Of a stretch of DNA of 58,302 nucleotides, positions 11,825 to 22,812 are shown piece after piece (the first letter of the stretch is position 1; the number at the start of each line of letters is the position of its first letter). A program made the translations under genes and the position numbers. A model generated the notes under the pieces. It worked only from the letters and a program-made list of their open reading frames with translations, did no database searches and was not told the origin of the DNA. Origin of the DNA: Entamoeba invadens IP1 (taxonomy: Eukaryota; Evosea; Mastigamoebida; Endamoebidae); NCBI RefSeq assembly GCF_000330505.1, contig NW_004443763.1:22435-80736 (forward strand), written 5' to 3'.

Positions 11825-13860
11825 TAAAAAGAAGTTAGAAGCAATTGGCAAGTTGAAATCTTTAATTAAGTTCACAAGTGGTGACTCAGAGTTTACCACT
11901 AATAATGTTATAAAAGTGTGTGACGGGTTAATAGTGACGATTCAAACCTTAATTTGCAATATGAAAATAATGATAAAAAGATTAGCATTTATATCTCAAA
12001 TTTGTCGTTTTGTAGAGCAAAAAGGCAATTGTTCAGACAATCAAAAAGGCTGTTTTTGAATATTTGATGTTCTACGCTGGTACTGAAAAAATGGAAATCA
12101 ATGAGAAACGAACGAAGACAAACAATTCAAAAATTCTGGAATTAATTGTTACAATTGACTTGTGCAAAAACATTACAAGCAAATTAAAGTATATGTGCAA
12201 ACTAACGTGTTCAAATCTACATTAACACACAAACAGTACCAAAATTTTCTAAGTTTCATTTATAGACTTTCTGATTACGCACAAGCAATTAATTATCTTA
12301 TATTAAGACCACAAGTCTCGGTTGTTGGTAATGAAAGTGTTGGTAGATGTATGATGTTGATTCTTCAACAGCATACAAGAAGAAGAAAAGAAAAGATGAA
12401 GACAATAAAAAGGTGCCGGAGGATGTCCTCGGAAATTATGAAAACAGTAATACTGCATTGTACTCCAAATTAAAAGACGGTAATAAAGATGACACGCCTA
12501 AGAAATATTTTCAAACTAAAAAGAGCTTAGCACTGATGAATATATCGAAATTAAGAAAGAGGATGCAACGATTAAGTAGCATTTGTCATGAAGATGGAGT
12601 GGTATCATAGAAAGAAAATGAGATCACCAAAGACAAGGTGGAAACTCTTAGTCGAATGGTTGAAGCAAATGATGTTAAAATTGATTATAAAGAAAAGATG
12701 TTTCGACTTGAAGTTCGTTTAGAGTAAAAAGAAGTGTTTTTAAAAAACAATGATAGAAGTCGTACGTTAGCTGGACTCATAACAAATAACATTGATTCGA
12801 AGTGTGTGTTCTATAAGACATGTTTTCAGGTTCAATCTGTGTGTTATAATGCTGAAGTTATGGAGTTTTTATTAGTTGCCATGAAAAGGCGTTGAAAAGA
12901 AATATAAAGGGAGTAGCTTTAGTCCATGTCATCATTGAACACCCAATCAAAGGACTAGATGCTATCATCACTTATATAATAAATGGGACTGAAGTATCAT
13001 TTAATAAAGCACTTCCAATGTGAATGTACAAGTTTTAGGTTGTTCCAGACAAAATTAACATCTCATGGATACTTGCATTCGCTGAACAACAACTAAAAAA
13101 GTTCTATCAACTTGCAACAAAAAGAATTGGAATAAATTACAAACCATCAATCAACTATTCAACTCAACGTCGAAATTTTTGTTCCAACAATCACTGTCCT
13201 ACTCTTCTTTAATAACAAAGAGTAGCTGTTATTTTAGAGTGTGTTTTAGAGTTTTACTTGGTAATTTGCGAATTGATTCTGTTGGTGCGGCTGTTGGGCA
13301 AAGCTTCAAAGTGAAGTTAAAAGATGTTGATGCCTCTGTTTTTGGGTTTATTAGAAACCCAACACAACTGTTCTATGCAAATTGCATGTAATTTTTAAGT
13401 GGAAAATCAAATGTGAATGTTGGTATACCCGATTTGCATTTTGTCGACATCACTGCCATGTTCAAACTATTTGTGTGTAAAGTAGTAAAACAAAGATATA
13501 TTTAGTTAAAAAGTGCATTGAGGATTTCTCAACTGGATAAGACCAAGTGATAATTGGGAAGAAAACAGAAGGCGAACTTTCACTTGATGACTTGGTGTTT
13601 ATTAAACGACAGAATGAGTTGATCACTGATTTTATGAAAAAAAAACGGAGGATGAATCTTTCAGAGTGAATGCAGTTCTTGTAAAGTTTGAACTTGGTGT
13701 TGCACAAATAAATGACTCTGAGTAGAAACACGTGATACACAATTGATTGTCGAAAATTTTGGATTAATAGTTGGAGTGAAAACGAATTGCTCGTATGTCA
13801 CTGTGAAGGTGGGAATATAGAGCTTGAAGATCATGTCAATCAAACTCCCAAAATAGTAAA
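11825..13860 (+). pseudogene. VPS13-family gene, decayed N-terminal part
   Basis: VPS13 proteins are very long bridge-type lipid transporters at membrane contact sites. Here many short reading-frame pieces on the plus strand follow each other in the order of the VPS13 N-terminal region. One piece has HKQYQNFLSFIYRLSDYAQA followed by Y and RP (about 12215-12325), matching the QY...RP signature. Another has EHPIKGLDAIITY (about 12935-12980), and a third reads LAFAEQQLKKFYQLATKRIG (about 13070-13130) followed by an aliphatic APxIxxP-like strand. Frameshifts and stops are frequent, so no product is possible. The assignment rests on recalled family patterns, not an alignment. The matching C-terminal end lies at 18230-19640 in the same orientation. 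Confidence 0.6.
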
Positions 13861-15295
13861 AAATGCTTGTTCGATAAATTTCAACCCCAATTAAATAGAT
13901 AAATTGATCACTAATTACGTGTTAATTATATTATTTATTCAAAATAAATTTTCAACTTTAAAAAATATACATTTGTCAATTTTATCTAAAAATAAAAAAC
14001 AATTCAATCTATATATAATTTGTTGAATTTAAAATAAAAATACATTCCTGAGAATTACTTTGTTGTGTTACTTATTTTTAATAATTAATAAATACATGAC
14101 TGTATAAAAAGAAATTGTTTTATTGTTTGTCTAATGTTTATTTTTGTACAACAAAAATATTAACCTTGTAATTGTTATAATAGGTTTGTGTTTAGGTATA
14201 AATTAATTGTTTCAATTAAGGAGAATATTAAAATAAATCGTACACTATTAGTTTGTCGTGTTTTTTAATAGATAATTTTATATTTATTTCTTGACTTTTC
14301 AAATATCAGTTACTTTTGAATTAAAGTAAAAAAATAAAATATTATTATAATTAAAATTTATCTAATATACAATTATAAATAAAAAGTAAAAAAAATCAAA
14401 AAAATTGCTTTAAAAACACTTTGAAAATCAATAAAATAAACCACCCTATTAAAACTACCATAAGATTAATAACATTTATTATTTTTAATTTAAAAAAAAA
14501 CAAATACCTTTTGTTGACTTAAAAATATACACATGTATTTTTAATTTAAATGAATATCAATAAAACGACTGAATACTGATGAAAAAAGAGACAACAAAGT
14601 GTTGTATCGATTATTTTTAATTGAAAAAAGTCTACACAATTCTAATTCAGTATTAGTGCATTCTATTTTCATGAAAAAAACATTAATAAAACAAGTTGTT
14701 TGCGTTGAATACGATATTAAACCCTATAAGAAGTCAAAACATAGCATATAAAGATCCATGGTGCTGGTTATACAACACTATAAAAATAGTTTTCGGGTCA
14801 TTTTTGATAAAAAATACGATAATTAAAAACAGAAAAATTAAACAATATTTAAAGCAAGAATTTGACAATCTAAAACATCAATTAGAATATGACAATCCAA
14901 GGCAATCACATGCCTTTAATCGTAAAAATGTGTATGACCAAATGGAGTAATCAGTATTTATCAAGCCCACATAAAAATAGCTTGAAAGAATTTATATATG
15001 CAAATATATATATAAATATGACATTGAATTAAATTTAATAGTGTTTACAAATGACAAAATTAACAACTCAAATTGAATACGATCAACAAATATGACAGGT
15101 AATAATTCTTGCAATATGGTAAGAATTAAACGACGTGTGTATTATGCATCATATTATTGAAACAATGACAAAATATAATAATATTATATTGTTTTATTAT
15201 ATAATACAACACGCAATTTCGAAGGCGCCTCAAAAAGAAACAAAAATTATACCAAAACCTTTTATATTCATCATCATTATAAAAAAGTGACGCGC
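13861..15295. other. AT-rich sequence; one protein-like fragment
   Basis: Mostly non-coding A+T-rich sequence. A frame from about 14690 to 14950 (+) reads as a plausible basic protein fragment (YKDPWCWLYNTIK, then KQEFDNLKHQLEYDN) but has no ATG and a stop directly upstream. I do not recognise it. It may be another piece of the dead gene that brackets this region or of an old transposase. Confidence 0.4.
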
Positions 15296-15304
15296 CTTCC
15301 TCCT

Positions 15305-17868
15305 GGTGGCCGGATATTTGATTCCGGACAATTGATTCCTTTGTGTTTTATTTGGACAATTGATTCCTTGTGATTATTTGGTTATTAACAATGCTACAAA
15401 TCGGGTTTTTATTTTTATATTAGTGTTTTTGATGGACATTTGATTCCAGAATAATAATATCAAAATGAAATAACGAATTGTTATTAAGTTAATTTTCATA
15501 TAAATAATCGGGTTTGATTAACAATTTTGTTTTCTATGGACAATTAATTCCACGTGGATAATAATCATGTTATTAATTTAAAAAAATACAACTGATTTAT
15601 AAAAATAAAATGATTACTTTTTTGATTTGATTAAGCTTTTTCTGTTTTTTCTCATAATTTCACGAACAACAACTGCTTGCTTGTATTGTTTTGATCGTTT
15701 TCTTGGTTTTTTATTTTCCTTTTCTTTTATGGCGGTTTGAGTTTTATTTTTAATTTATCAATTCTTTCTTTTGTTTTTAAAACCAATGGTATCATTGATT
15801 CATTGCAACAATCCATGACTTCACAATTTTTAATGCCTATATTTGTAACATCTTCGATCACATGTTTTATTTTTTCATTATCAATACAAACACGATTGTC
15901 TTTTTCAACGTCCAATTCTGTTGGTTGTGTAATTGGTGTTTTTATTAATTCATTAATCTTGTTTTCGTTTTGGGGAACCATTTCAAAATAAGAAGATCTC
16001 AACAAGTAATTAATGTTGCAAAGTTTCGATATTAATTGTTGAGTTGTAATTAATTTGTTGGCAAAGTTATATGTTAAATTTTCTATAAGTGTATTTCTTG
16101 ATACATTTTGTGATCTCTTTCTTTTAAACACTCCATCAAGCATGTTTTTAAATTGTTCATTTTCTTTTGTTTCTATTTTAATAATTTTATCAAGCCATTC
16201 AACTTCACTTGGATGTTTGTGTTCTAATCGTTTTGCAAATACAGAGTGAAAACTTTCACATATATTGTTTGTTCTTGTTTTACAACAATATTGATTCCAC
16301 ATTTCTTTTGGAAAAAAATTCCCAAGCCAAGTTTGTTCGTAATAGTTGTAAACTTTGAGTAACTCCAACTCTGTGCAATCTTTTTTCATGTTCTCGAAAA
16401 CGCCACTAACATCTTCAACTGGCAAAAAAGCCAAACACATAAGAGATTTAACAATATTATAAAATTGTTGATCTTCTTTAAAACGGCTCGAAAGTCCCAA
16501 AGTGTTGACTTTTCTCCAAAGAGATTGACACAAGTGAAAATAGCACCCCTTTGTAATACAGCCAAAGTATTCAAGTGCATTTTGAACTGCCTTTTCAAAA
16601 TCAATCATCACAACAACACCATTTTTGAATAAAACATACCCATTGTTATTTTTCCAGTAATCATTAATACAATTAAACATTTTTTGTATAATAATTCTGT
16701 TTTTCCAACGAGTAAAGCATGAACCAAAGTAAAATGTTCTTCATTTTTCAACATACAGTGTATAGTGTACATTTGATAAAAATTTTTGGGTGCAGTGCTA
16801 AATGTACCATCCATGAACAACAATTCAAAATCATTAATTTTGTTAACTTTATTTTTATTTACAAATACGGCAAAAACTGGATCTTCCTTAATTAAATAAT
16901 CATTGTATAATGGGTGTGATTTAAAGTCACAATTGGTAAACATTTTTTGTCTTAATCTTCTAAATTCCCTTATAATTGTACTTTCTCTTTTACTGTACAT
17001 AGAAAAATCTTTATCTTCAAGTGCTTTTGAACTTGAAACATACCGCTTTTCAATTAGTGAAGCAGTTTCAATTAATCTTTCTTTTGCTTCTTTTTTTTTG
17101 CTTCTGCATCGTGAGATGGGTGTGAATGTATTTGATTGTATGAAGTGAAAATGTAAGATTTGAAATTTGTGATATTATTAATTGGACCATCAAATTCAAC
17201 TATTTTAATTGATACATCACAATGAATATCTTTACACTTGTAATTTAAAAAAGAACGTCCAGTTCTATGAAACACAAAGTCATCAATTATTGGTAATTTT
17301 CTACCTGAAATTTTTGAATTCAACGATTTAATGTTTGTAAACAACTTTAGATTATTATTTGTATTTATATCATTTGTGACATTTTGTGTAAATGATGTAA
17401 GTGGAATATTAGTTAACTGAAGATGTTGCTCCGTTGATCCAATGTGTTGGTTTGGTAAATTGTAAAAATGTGGTTGATATGGATAAAGTTGCATAAATGG
17501 TAATTGTTGTTGATATTGTTGACAGATGGAATAATTGCATGGATATATTGGCATGAATGGTTGTTGAAATCTATAGCAAGGTAACATCAATAAATATATC
17601 AAATCAGTTGTATTTTTTTAAATTAATAACATGATTATTATCCACGTGGAATTAATTGTCCATAGAAAACAAAATTGTTAATCAAACCCGATTATTTATA
17701 TGAAAATTAACTTAATAACAATTCGTTATTTCATTTTGATATTATTATTCTGGAATCAAATGTCCATCAAAAACACTAATATAAAAATAAAAACCCGATT
17801 TGTAGCATTGTTAAAAACCAAATAAAACACAAAGGAATCAATTGTCCGGAATCAAATATCCGGCCACC
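15305..17868 (-). mobile_element. Mutator-like element (MULE), 2.56 kb, likely recent
   Basis: The element is flanked by a perfect 9-bp direct repeat CTTCCTCCT (15296-15304 and 17869-17877), the target duplication length of Mutator elements. Its terminal inverted repeats are long, about 250-280 bp (15305-15585 and 17617-17868). They begin GGTGGCCGGATATTTGATTCC and are nearly identical apart from a 26-bp extra segment in the left one. Each repeat holds several copies of a GGACAATTGATTCC motif. The interior encodes one FLYWCH/MULE transposase on the minus strand. Near-identical ends and an unmutated duplication indicate a recent insertion. Confidence 0.95.
15727..17602 (-). pseudogene. MULE transposase with FLYWCH finger, two frameshifts
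   Basis: Translation from the ATG at 17602 gives a Q/P/Y-rich N-terminus. A FLYWCH-type zinc finger follows (about residues 100-170: VFHRTGRSFLNYKC, a second C, then HSHPSH). The frame breaks at a run of nine A (about 17085-17095) and continues one base displaced. It then carries the first catalytic aspartate in FMDGTFSTAPKNFYQMYTIH. It breaks again at a run of six A near 16680. The last segment has the second aspartate (MIDFEKA), the CYFHLCQSLW motif and TNNICESFH with the probable catalytic glutamate. Restoring both frames needs the same change, one extra A (or a -1 shift). Everything else is intact, so this may be a live gene with sequencing errors or slippage, or a very young pseudogene. 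Confidence 0.9.
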
Positions 17869-17877
17869 CTTCCTCCT

Positions 17878-18229
17878 TTGGTCAGTAAATTATTGTTAAA
17901 ATAAAAACACGGGTTGTTTTTTTTGTCAAACATTAAACGTATTAACCATGTAGAATAATTGCATCCAATAATGGGCCGGCTCGTAATAAGTCGGCAAATC
18001 ATGTATATGAAAATATGCATGATTTAATTTACCATCAAAACGTTAATCTTTACAACAAATCAAATCAAAGTGATGCAAAAATCCTTTGTTTATTTCAAAT
18101 AACTGCGAACAAAATGGGAAAAGTTCAATAACTTTTCTATATCATGTTTATATTGTAACATTATCATTTAGATTTCCAAGTGTTGGCGTGGATTTGATTA
18201 ACCATCAAATTGATTAATTGTGTTACACT
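17878..18229. other. AT-rich sequence, no gene seen
   Basis: Short non-coding flank between the MULE and the VPS13 remains. The CTTCCTCCT pre-insertion site joins this to 15241-15295. No ORF with family likeness was seen. Confidence 0.4.
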
Positions 18230-19640
18230 TACTTATTGAGTGTCAATGTAAATGCTCGAATAAAATCGGAGTATCCAGAAACAGCTTGTGATTTTGGAAG
18301 TACACAAGTTGACTGTGACACAATCGATGCAAATTATGAGGTACAAGTTTATATATCAAAGACTACTTAACCCACTTTCTACATCTCCGCACAATTTATT
18401 TAAAATGTAACATCGAACACGTTTTTCTTCCCGTTCATATATGTGTTAGTCCAATTAATAACAGTAACTAACGATATTAGTTCAATTGCATGTTTATATG
18501 ACTTTTTAAGTCACTTCCATTCAATTTTTATGCACGATGACACCAACAACACTATAAATAATTCCTTCACTGAACTCAAAATTCTCCACATTCATCAAAT
18601 CATTCGTTTTACAACCGACTGTTCTTTCTGTTTCACTCGATTTTCAACCAAATCAATTGGTCTTCATCTCATATGATGCAGCAACAGCATTTATACACAC
18701 AGGCAGTTCTTCATTAAAAACACAAAAATTGTTTCAATTAAGTTGAACGCAAAGAATATCAACGGTGACATAGCTTCAAAAGAGGTTATCATCGAACATC
18801 ACTACAAACAAATCACGAATCAAGCCATCACCCTCTTTGCAAATTCTTCGTTTTGAAGAAATTATCGAGAACTAATTAAGGACATCTCAACTGGATGCCA
18901 CGACTTCAACTATGAGCCAACACAGTATCTCACTATTTCTGTAAGTTTATTTGGGCATGTGATGGCAAGGGTGTCATATCTAGCTCAGAACACTACACAC
19001 TGTGCCATGTTTTCCGTTTCTGGAATGTCGAAATCTTTTTCGTCCTTTGTTGCTTCAATAAGTTTTAATCATGCCTACATTTACAGGAGAAATGCAAACC
19101 GCTGTGAGAAAACGACAGGAGAAGGAATGAAAAGGGTGTTTGAGTCGTTTTCAAGTGAAAGGTTCAAAGGTCTTGCTGGGTTGGTGTTTCAGCCTGGTGT
19201 TGGTTCCTAGAAAGATGGCATTGGTGGATTCTTTGCTGGTGTAATAAAAGGAGTAGTTGGTGTATTTGATTTAGTTGGTAAGACTTCCGAAGGCATAGGC
19301 TCGAGTGCCAACACGAATAAGATTCTGAGGATCCAAGAACCAAGGAATGTCAATTACAAAGTCGTGATGAAGTCGTACGACAAAAACGAGTCTCTTTTAC
19401 TCAATCTGGTGAGAAACACTAAATTGGAAGTGTACATCGGTTCTTACTTGTCACATGGGACATGTGCTTGGGTTTTTGGAGAAAAGCACTTTTACTATAA
19501 TGTAAACAACGACATCAAAGTCTTTAAATACCCATCACTTGAAATTAACAGAACAGTTGATGGGCTTTAAGTCGGTTGTAAAGTAGTAAAGTGTACCCAC
19601 TCTATCAGAGTTAAAGTTGACATTCTATAGCTTTTATGTA
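18230..19640 (+). pseudogene. VPS13-family gene, decayed C-terminal part
   Basis: Plus-strand frame fragments follow the order of the VPS13 C-terminal region. One reads LKDISTGCHDF-like with NYEPTQ (about 18870-18920), the counterpart of the conserved DFFYEPxQ motif. Next come NANRCEKTTGEGMKRVFESF and KGLAGLVFQPGVGS, then an in-frame TAG near 19208. The frame resumes with DGIGGFFAGVIKGVVGVFDL, then VGKTSEGIGSSAN. The glycine-rich GFFxGVxKGVxGxxDL...TSEGI block is diagnostic of VPS13. The last fragment (about 19364-19570) is a plausible C-terminal beta-rich tail. Several frameshifts lie upstream of 18950. It is probably the other end of the gene whose N-terminal remains lie at 11825-13860. Confidence 0.7.
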
Positions 19641-20295
19641 AAGAGCTCAAAACGTGATAAAATTTAATTAAATTCGTGTTTACTTCGTTTATAACTTTAT
19701 AACTATTTTAACTTTATAAATAGTCAAACAATAATTTGTTGTGATTTATAACAAGAGTTTTTAATTAAGTTTCGCGTCGAAAGAACACATGACTTCAATT
19801 GGACCACGAAAGACCGCTGGAATGTTTAATTATGTCAGACTCATTTTCAATATTGACATTGAAGATAAGTGTGTAAACAGTTATATGTCATTAAAAACAA
19901 AAAAATAAAGGAAAAATACATTATTATTTATTTCTCACCTTTAATACTAAAAATACTTATTTTAAACTTTGTGGTATTTTTAATACAATTAGTATTTTTA
20001 AATCGATCAAATGAAAGAAGTAAAAAACAAAACACTTCACAATAAGGCGACAAAGATTATTAAATTTGCGTGAGCAAAATAATTATTTATTACATCATTG
20101 TTGTTGTTTGGTATTTGTTTTGGTACTTGGCTTATAATTTTTTTCTTTTTCGTTTTCTTCTGATAATCATTATCGTCACCAACATTACCAAAATTAAAAA
20201 CATTTAAAAATTTCACTCAAGAAAACCAAAAAATGAAAATTTATTGATGTTATAAAAACATTCTGAGATGAGAAATATTTAACTCTGTTTTACTA
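19641..20295. other. AT-rich sequence with a small coding relic
   Basis: Non-coding apart from a less A+T-rich frame at about 19770-19910 (+) reading through THDFNW- or SIGPRKTAGMFNYVRL-like residues without a start. It may be a relic of an unidentified gene. No RNA gene was recognised. Confidence 0.4.
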
Positions 20296-20311
20296 TTTGT
20301 TTATTTTAATA

Positions 20312-20752
20312 TATGAGATCAACCTTACACATAGGAGACACCACTAAGTGTGAGTCGTCAAAGATAGCTATCGATGCCTCCGATAAGCGAGATCTCCCAC
20401 TGGAAGTTATACCGGTGGCTGGATAGGGTCTTTTAAACCCTTAAGGTAATATACTAGGAAGAGTAATTCGAGATTTGTCACCTCAAATCTTCGCCGTTCT
20501 AGCAAGTGTTAACTCTGTGTTTCCATAGGCTTTGAAGGAAACGCTCTGAACTTAGAAAACCAGATTGTCTCTCCATTCTATTTTCAAAACGGATTCGTGC
20601 CATTTTGAATTGCACAGGACCGCTATTAAATATTGGTTTAAATAAAACCTGGTAATACCAGGGGTAAAGATGTGGGTTATAAATAATGACTCCTCGGCGC
20701 TATTTAGACTCTTTAAATGTTATAAGAATAAAACCTAATTAATTTCTTAATT
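20312..20752. ncRNA. Unidentified structured GC island (ncRNA or SINE candidate)
   Basis: About 400 bases with much higher G+C than the surroundings and no sustained ORF, but rich in local hairpins. On the plus strand these include ccactgg/ccggtgg (about 20396-20420), agggt/accct (about 20424-20442), gagatttg/caaatctt (about 20470-20492), gtttcc/ggaaac (about 20518-20544) and cctggt/accagg (about 20649-20663). It is flanked by a 16-bp near-perfect direct repeat, TTTGTTTATTTTAATA at 20296-20311 and a one-mismatch copy at 20753-20768. That would fit target duplication by a retroposed SINE. I compared it mentally with rRNA, SRP, RNase P/MRP, U1-U6 and tRNA and found no match. Strand is undetermined. 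Confidence 0.45.
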
Positions 20753-20768
20753 TTTGTTTATTCTAATA

Positions 20769-21004
20769 CAGTCATGCGAAAAAGCTGTCGCGTTTGGAAA
20801 AACCTGTCTTGAAAAAATATTTTATAGTAAATTTATAATTACTTACTATACAGTATAGCTTCTATTCGATTTATTTGCAGGGTCATTTCACAAAAATCGA
20901 ATAAAAATATTCGGCATTTCCAAATAACATTTTCTATTTCAGATCATTTGTTTATAGTACTAGAATAGTTCATTACCACCCGAGACAGCTTTTTCGCATG
21001 ACTG
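20769..21004. mobile_element. 236-bp Tc1/mariner-type MITE
   Basis: The element lies between TA dinucleotides (20767-20768 and 21005-21006). Its ends are inverted repeats of about 21 bp beginning CAGTCATGCGAAAAAGCTGTC on both strands. There is no coding capacity. The end sequence shares only the first CAGTCA with the 253-bp MITE elsewhere in the window, so it belongs to a different family. Confidence 0.9.
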
Positions 21005-21429
21005 TATTTTCAGATAATCAAAAATATTTTTAAATAATTTCATTAAGTCTGTGAAATGATGTATAATTTCTTGAAGTTTGTCGAAGTATTTATATACATT
21101 TTCGATGCTTTGTGTAATCTCAAGCGATTTGTTATATTTTTAGTTATTATTAGCCTCTAAATATGAACATCTAAAACCACTTTATGTATTTGTTCAGGAA
21201 TAAAAAATGTTCTTAATTCATATATTATTAATTATATTTAAGTTATTTGAAGTAACAATTCAAATACTACTTTTTATACATTCATATTTTATTCGAGTAT
21301 TAAATAAAACTAATGTTTTAACTCTGTTTTCATTTTCTTTTTGTTTTTAATAAACAGTTATTGTATCTTTACAAGTAAATATCATCACATTTTAATATTG
21401 ACGATAAATAATAAAGTGAAGCTGATAAA

Positions 21430-21740
21430 TTATTGTGACATGCCAATAATCTCTTTAAGTGCATCTGGGCTTCCAGGCGCCTTCTTGACAACTTTCTGGT
21501 CTTGGAAGAAGACGAATGTAGGGAGTGATGTGACTTGGTACTCAGCAGCATACTCATTTGTTGTTGTTGCATCAACCTTGAAGAACTTGAGATTCTTGTG
21601 TTCTTCTGAGAGTTTCTCAAACATTGGAGCACTCGCCTTGCACTGTGCACATTCGGGAGAGTAAAAAACCACAAGAACATTCTTGTTATTTGCAATAGTC
21701 TATTTACTATAGAAACGTCGGTTGTGTAAGTCACTGGCAT
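21430..21740 (-). pseudogene. Thioredoxin with one-base frameshift near the start
   Basis: Thioredoxins reduce protein disulfides through a CxxC active site. From the ATG at 21740 the frame reads MPVTYTTDVSIVN and then loses register near 21700. A second frame, which opens just upstream, continues the fold to the TAA at 21430. It has VVFYSPECAQCKASAP with the active-site CAQC, KFFKVDATT, and SLPTFVFF with the cis-proline strand. Comparison with the related copy at 28143-28446 shows one base missing between GTAAATAG and ACTATT. The rest is undamaged (about 103 residues in all). A single-base sequencing error is therefore as likely as true inactivation. A TATA-like AATTTAAAATA lies about 30 bases upstream of the ATG. 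Confidence 0.8.
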
Positions 21741-22002
21741 TGTCACTTTTGTGTATCGAATATTTTAAATTCGTTTTTATGCATTGAGAATTGTTCTGGT
21801 CACTTCTTTCACTTCTTTCATTTTTGGTCTTTTGGAAACAATTCACTTTACAACAAAAAAGTATAATTCACTATTTGTTTTACCTATATTAAAATAAGAT
21901 ATTTTTAGTTTTTTTGAAACAAAATAACAATATATATATAACTATATTCTACATATCGTAATTATATCATTATAATTCTTCGTTTATATATATAGACTGT
22001 TA

Positions 22003-22598
22003 AAGACACTGTTTCAATATTGTGTTAATTGTATTTTCAACAATCAAAAATAATTTTTATAATATTATCTTTTTAAACAATATATATATATATATATCTT
22101 TTTTACTTATTATGAAAGTCGTTATCTTAATATAATTTACATTAAATCAAATTGAGTATCATTAAAAATGTAATAATTATTGTTTATGTTTTGTAATTAC
22201 ATCAAATTTCAATTGTTCCTTAATTTAATTTTTATACAAATTTTGACTCTTATTTCAAACAGAAAAACATGAATTAATTGAATAATTACACACTTAAAAC
22301 ATATTTTTAAACCATGAACAACTTTCTTAATTTGTTTCTGAAAATTCAAAAATGTAAAAACACAAACACTTTCTTTTAATAACGAAACATATTATTTTAG
22401 ATTGTTTCTAAATCTTTTAATTTTAAAGTCGATTAATTGTTCAATAAAAATAAATGTGTTTATTATAACAATTTATATTAATTACTAATAACAACTAAAT
22501 AATTATAAATAAAATATGATTAAGTAGGTGATTGAATTGATTACAATACTACATAGCACAACATTATTACATTAACACAAAATATTCAATGTGGTCAA
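22003..22598. other. AT-rich sequence, no gene seen
   Basis: Strongly A+T-rich interval between the thioredoxin 5' flank and the 3' end of the ferredoxin gene. No ORF or RNA gene was recognised. Confidence 0.5.
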
Positions 22599-22775
22599 TT
22601 AAGGGAATGAAACTGCATTAAAAGCACATGCCTCTTCACATGCATGACACTCAATGCAATCGTCTGGTCTTGCAACAAACGATTTGTTGTTTTGGAGCTC
22701 GAGGACGTTAGCAGGACATGCTGACACACAAGCGCCGCATCCAGTACAGTTGTCTACGTTGATTGTTGGTGGCAT
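22599..22775 (-). CDS. 2[4Fe-4S] ferredoxin, 58 aa
   Basis: Small cytosolic electron carrier. In Entamoeba such ferredoxins take electrons from pyruvate:ferredoxin oxidoreductase in the fermentative pathway. The ORF runs from ATG at 22775 to TAA at 22599 and shows two cluster motifs. The first is CTGCGACVSACP (residues 10-21) and the second CIECHACEEAC (residues 40-50), i.e. two CxxCxxCxxxC sets that ligate two cubane clusters. The proline that normally follows the last cysteine of the second motif is alanine. Length is typical for clostridial-type ferredoxins. G+C is clearly higher than in the flanks, and a TATA-like ATATTTAAAC lies about 30 bases upstream of the start. The gene is intact. 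Confidence 0.95.
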   Translation of the reverse strand: MPPTINVDNCTGCGACVSACPANVLELQNNKSFVARPDDCIECHACEEACAFNAVSFP

Positions 22776-22801
22776 TTGGTGAATATCAGTTATTAATTTT
22801 T

Positions 22802-22812
22802 GTTTAAATATT
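22802..22812 (-). promoter_or_regulatory. TATA-like element of the ferredoxin gene
   Basis: On the minus strand this reads AATATTTAAAC, 27-37 bases before the ATG. It resembles the Entamoeba GTATTTAAA(G/C) element that sits about 30 bases before very short 5' leaders. Confidence 0.45.

Noticed and set aside
12162..12473. Possible dynamin-like P-loop from the string PQVSVVGNESVG
   Set aside because: No GKS follows and the surrounding fragments fit the VPS13 N-terminal order better.
20312..20752. Idea that the GC island is SRP RNA, because of a GGAAAC stretch near 20539
   Set aside because: The GGAAAC pairs with an upstream GTTTCC as a simple stem and lacks the flanking helix 8 asymmetric-loop sequence; no Alu-domain motif was found.
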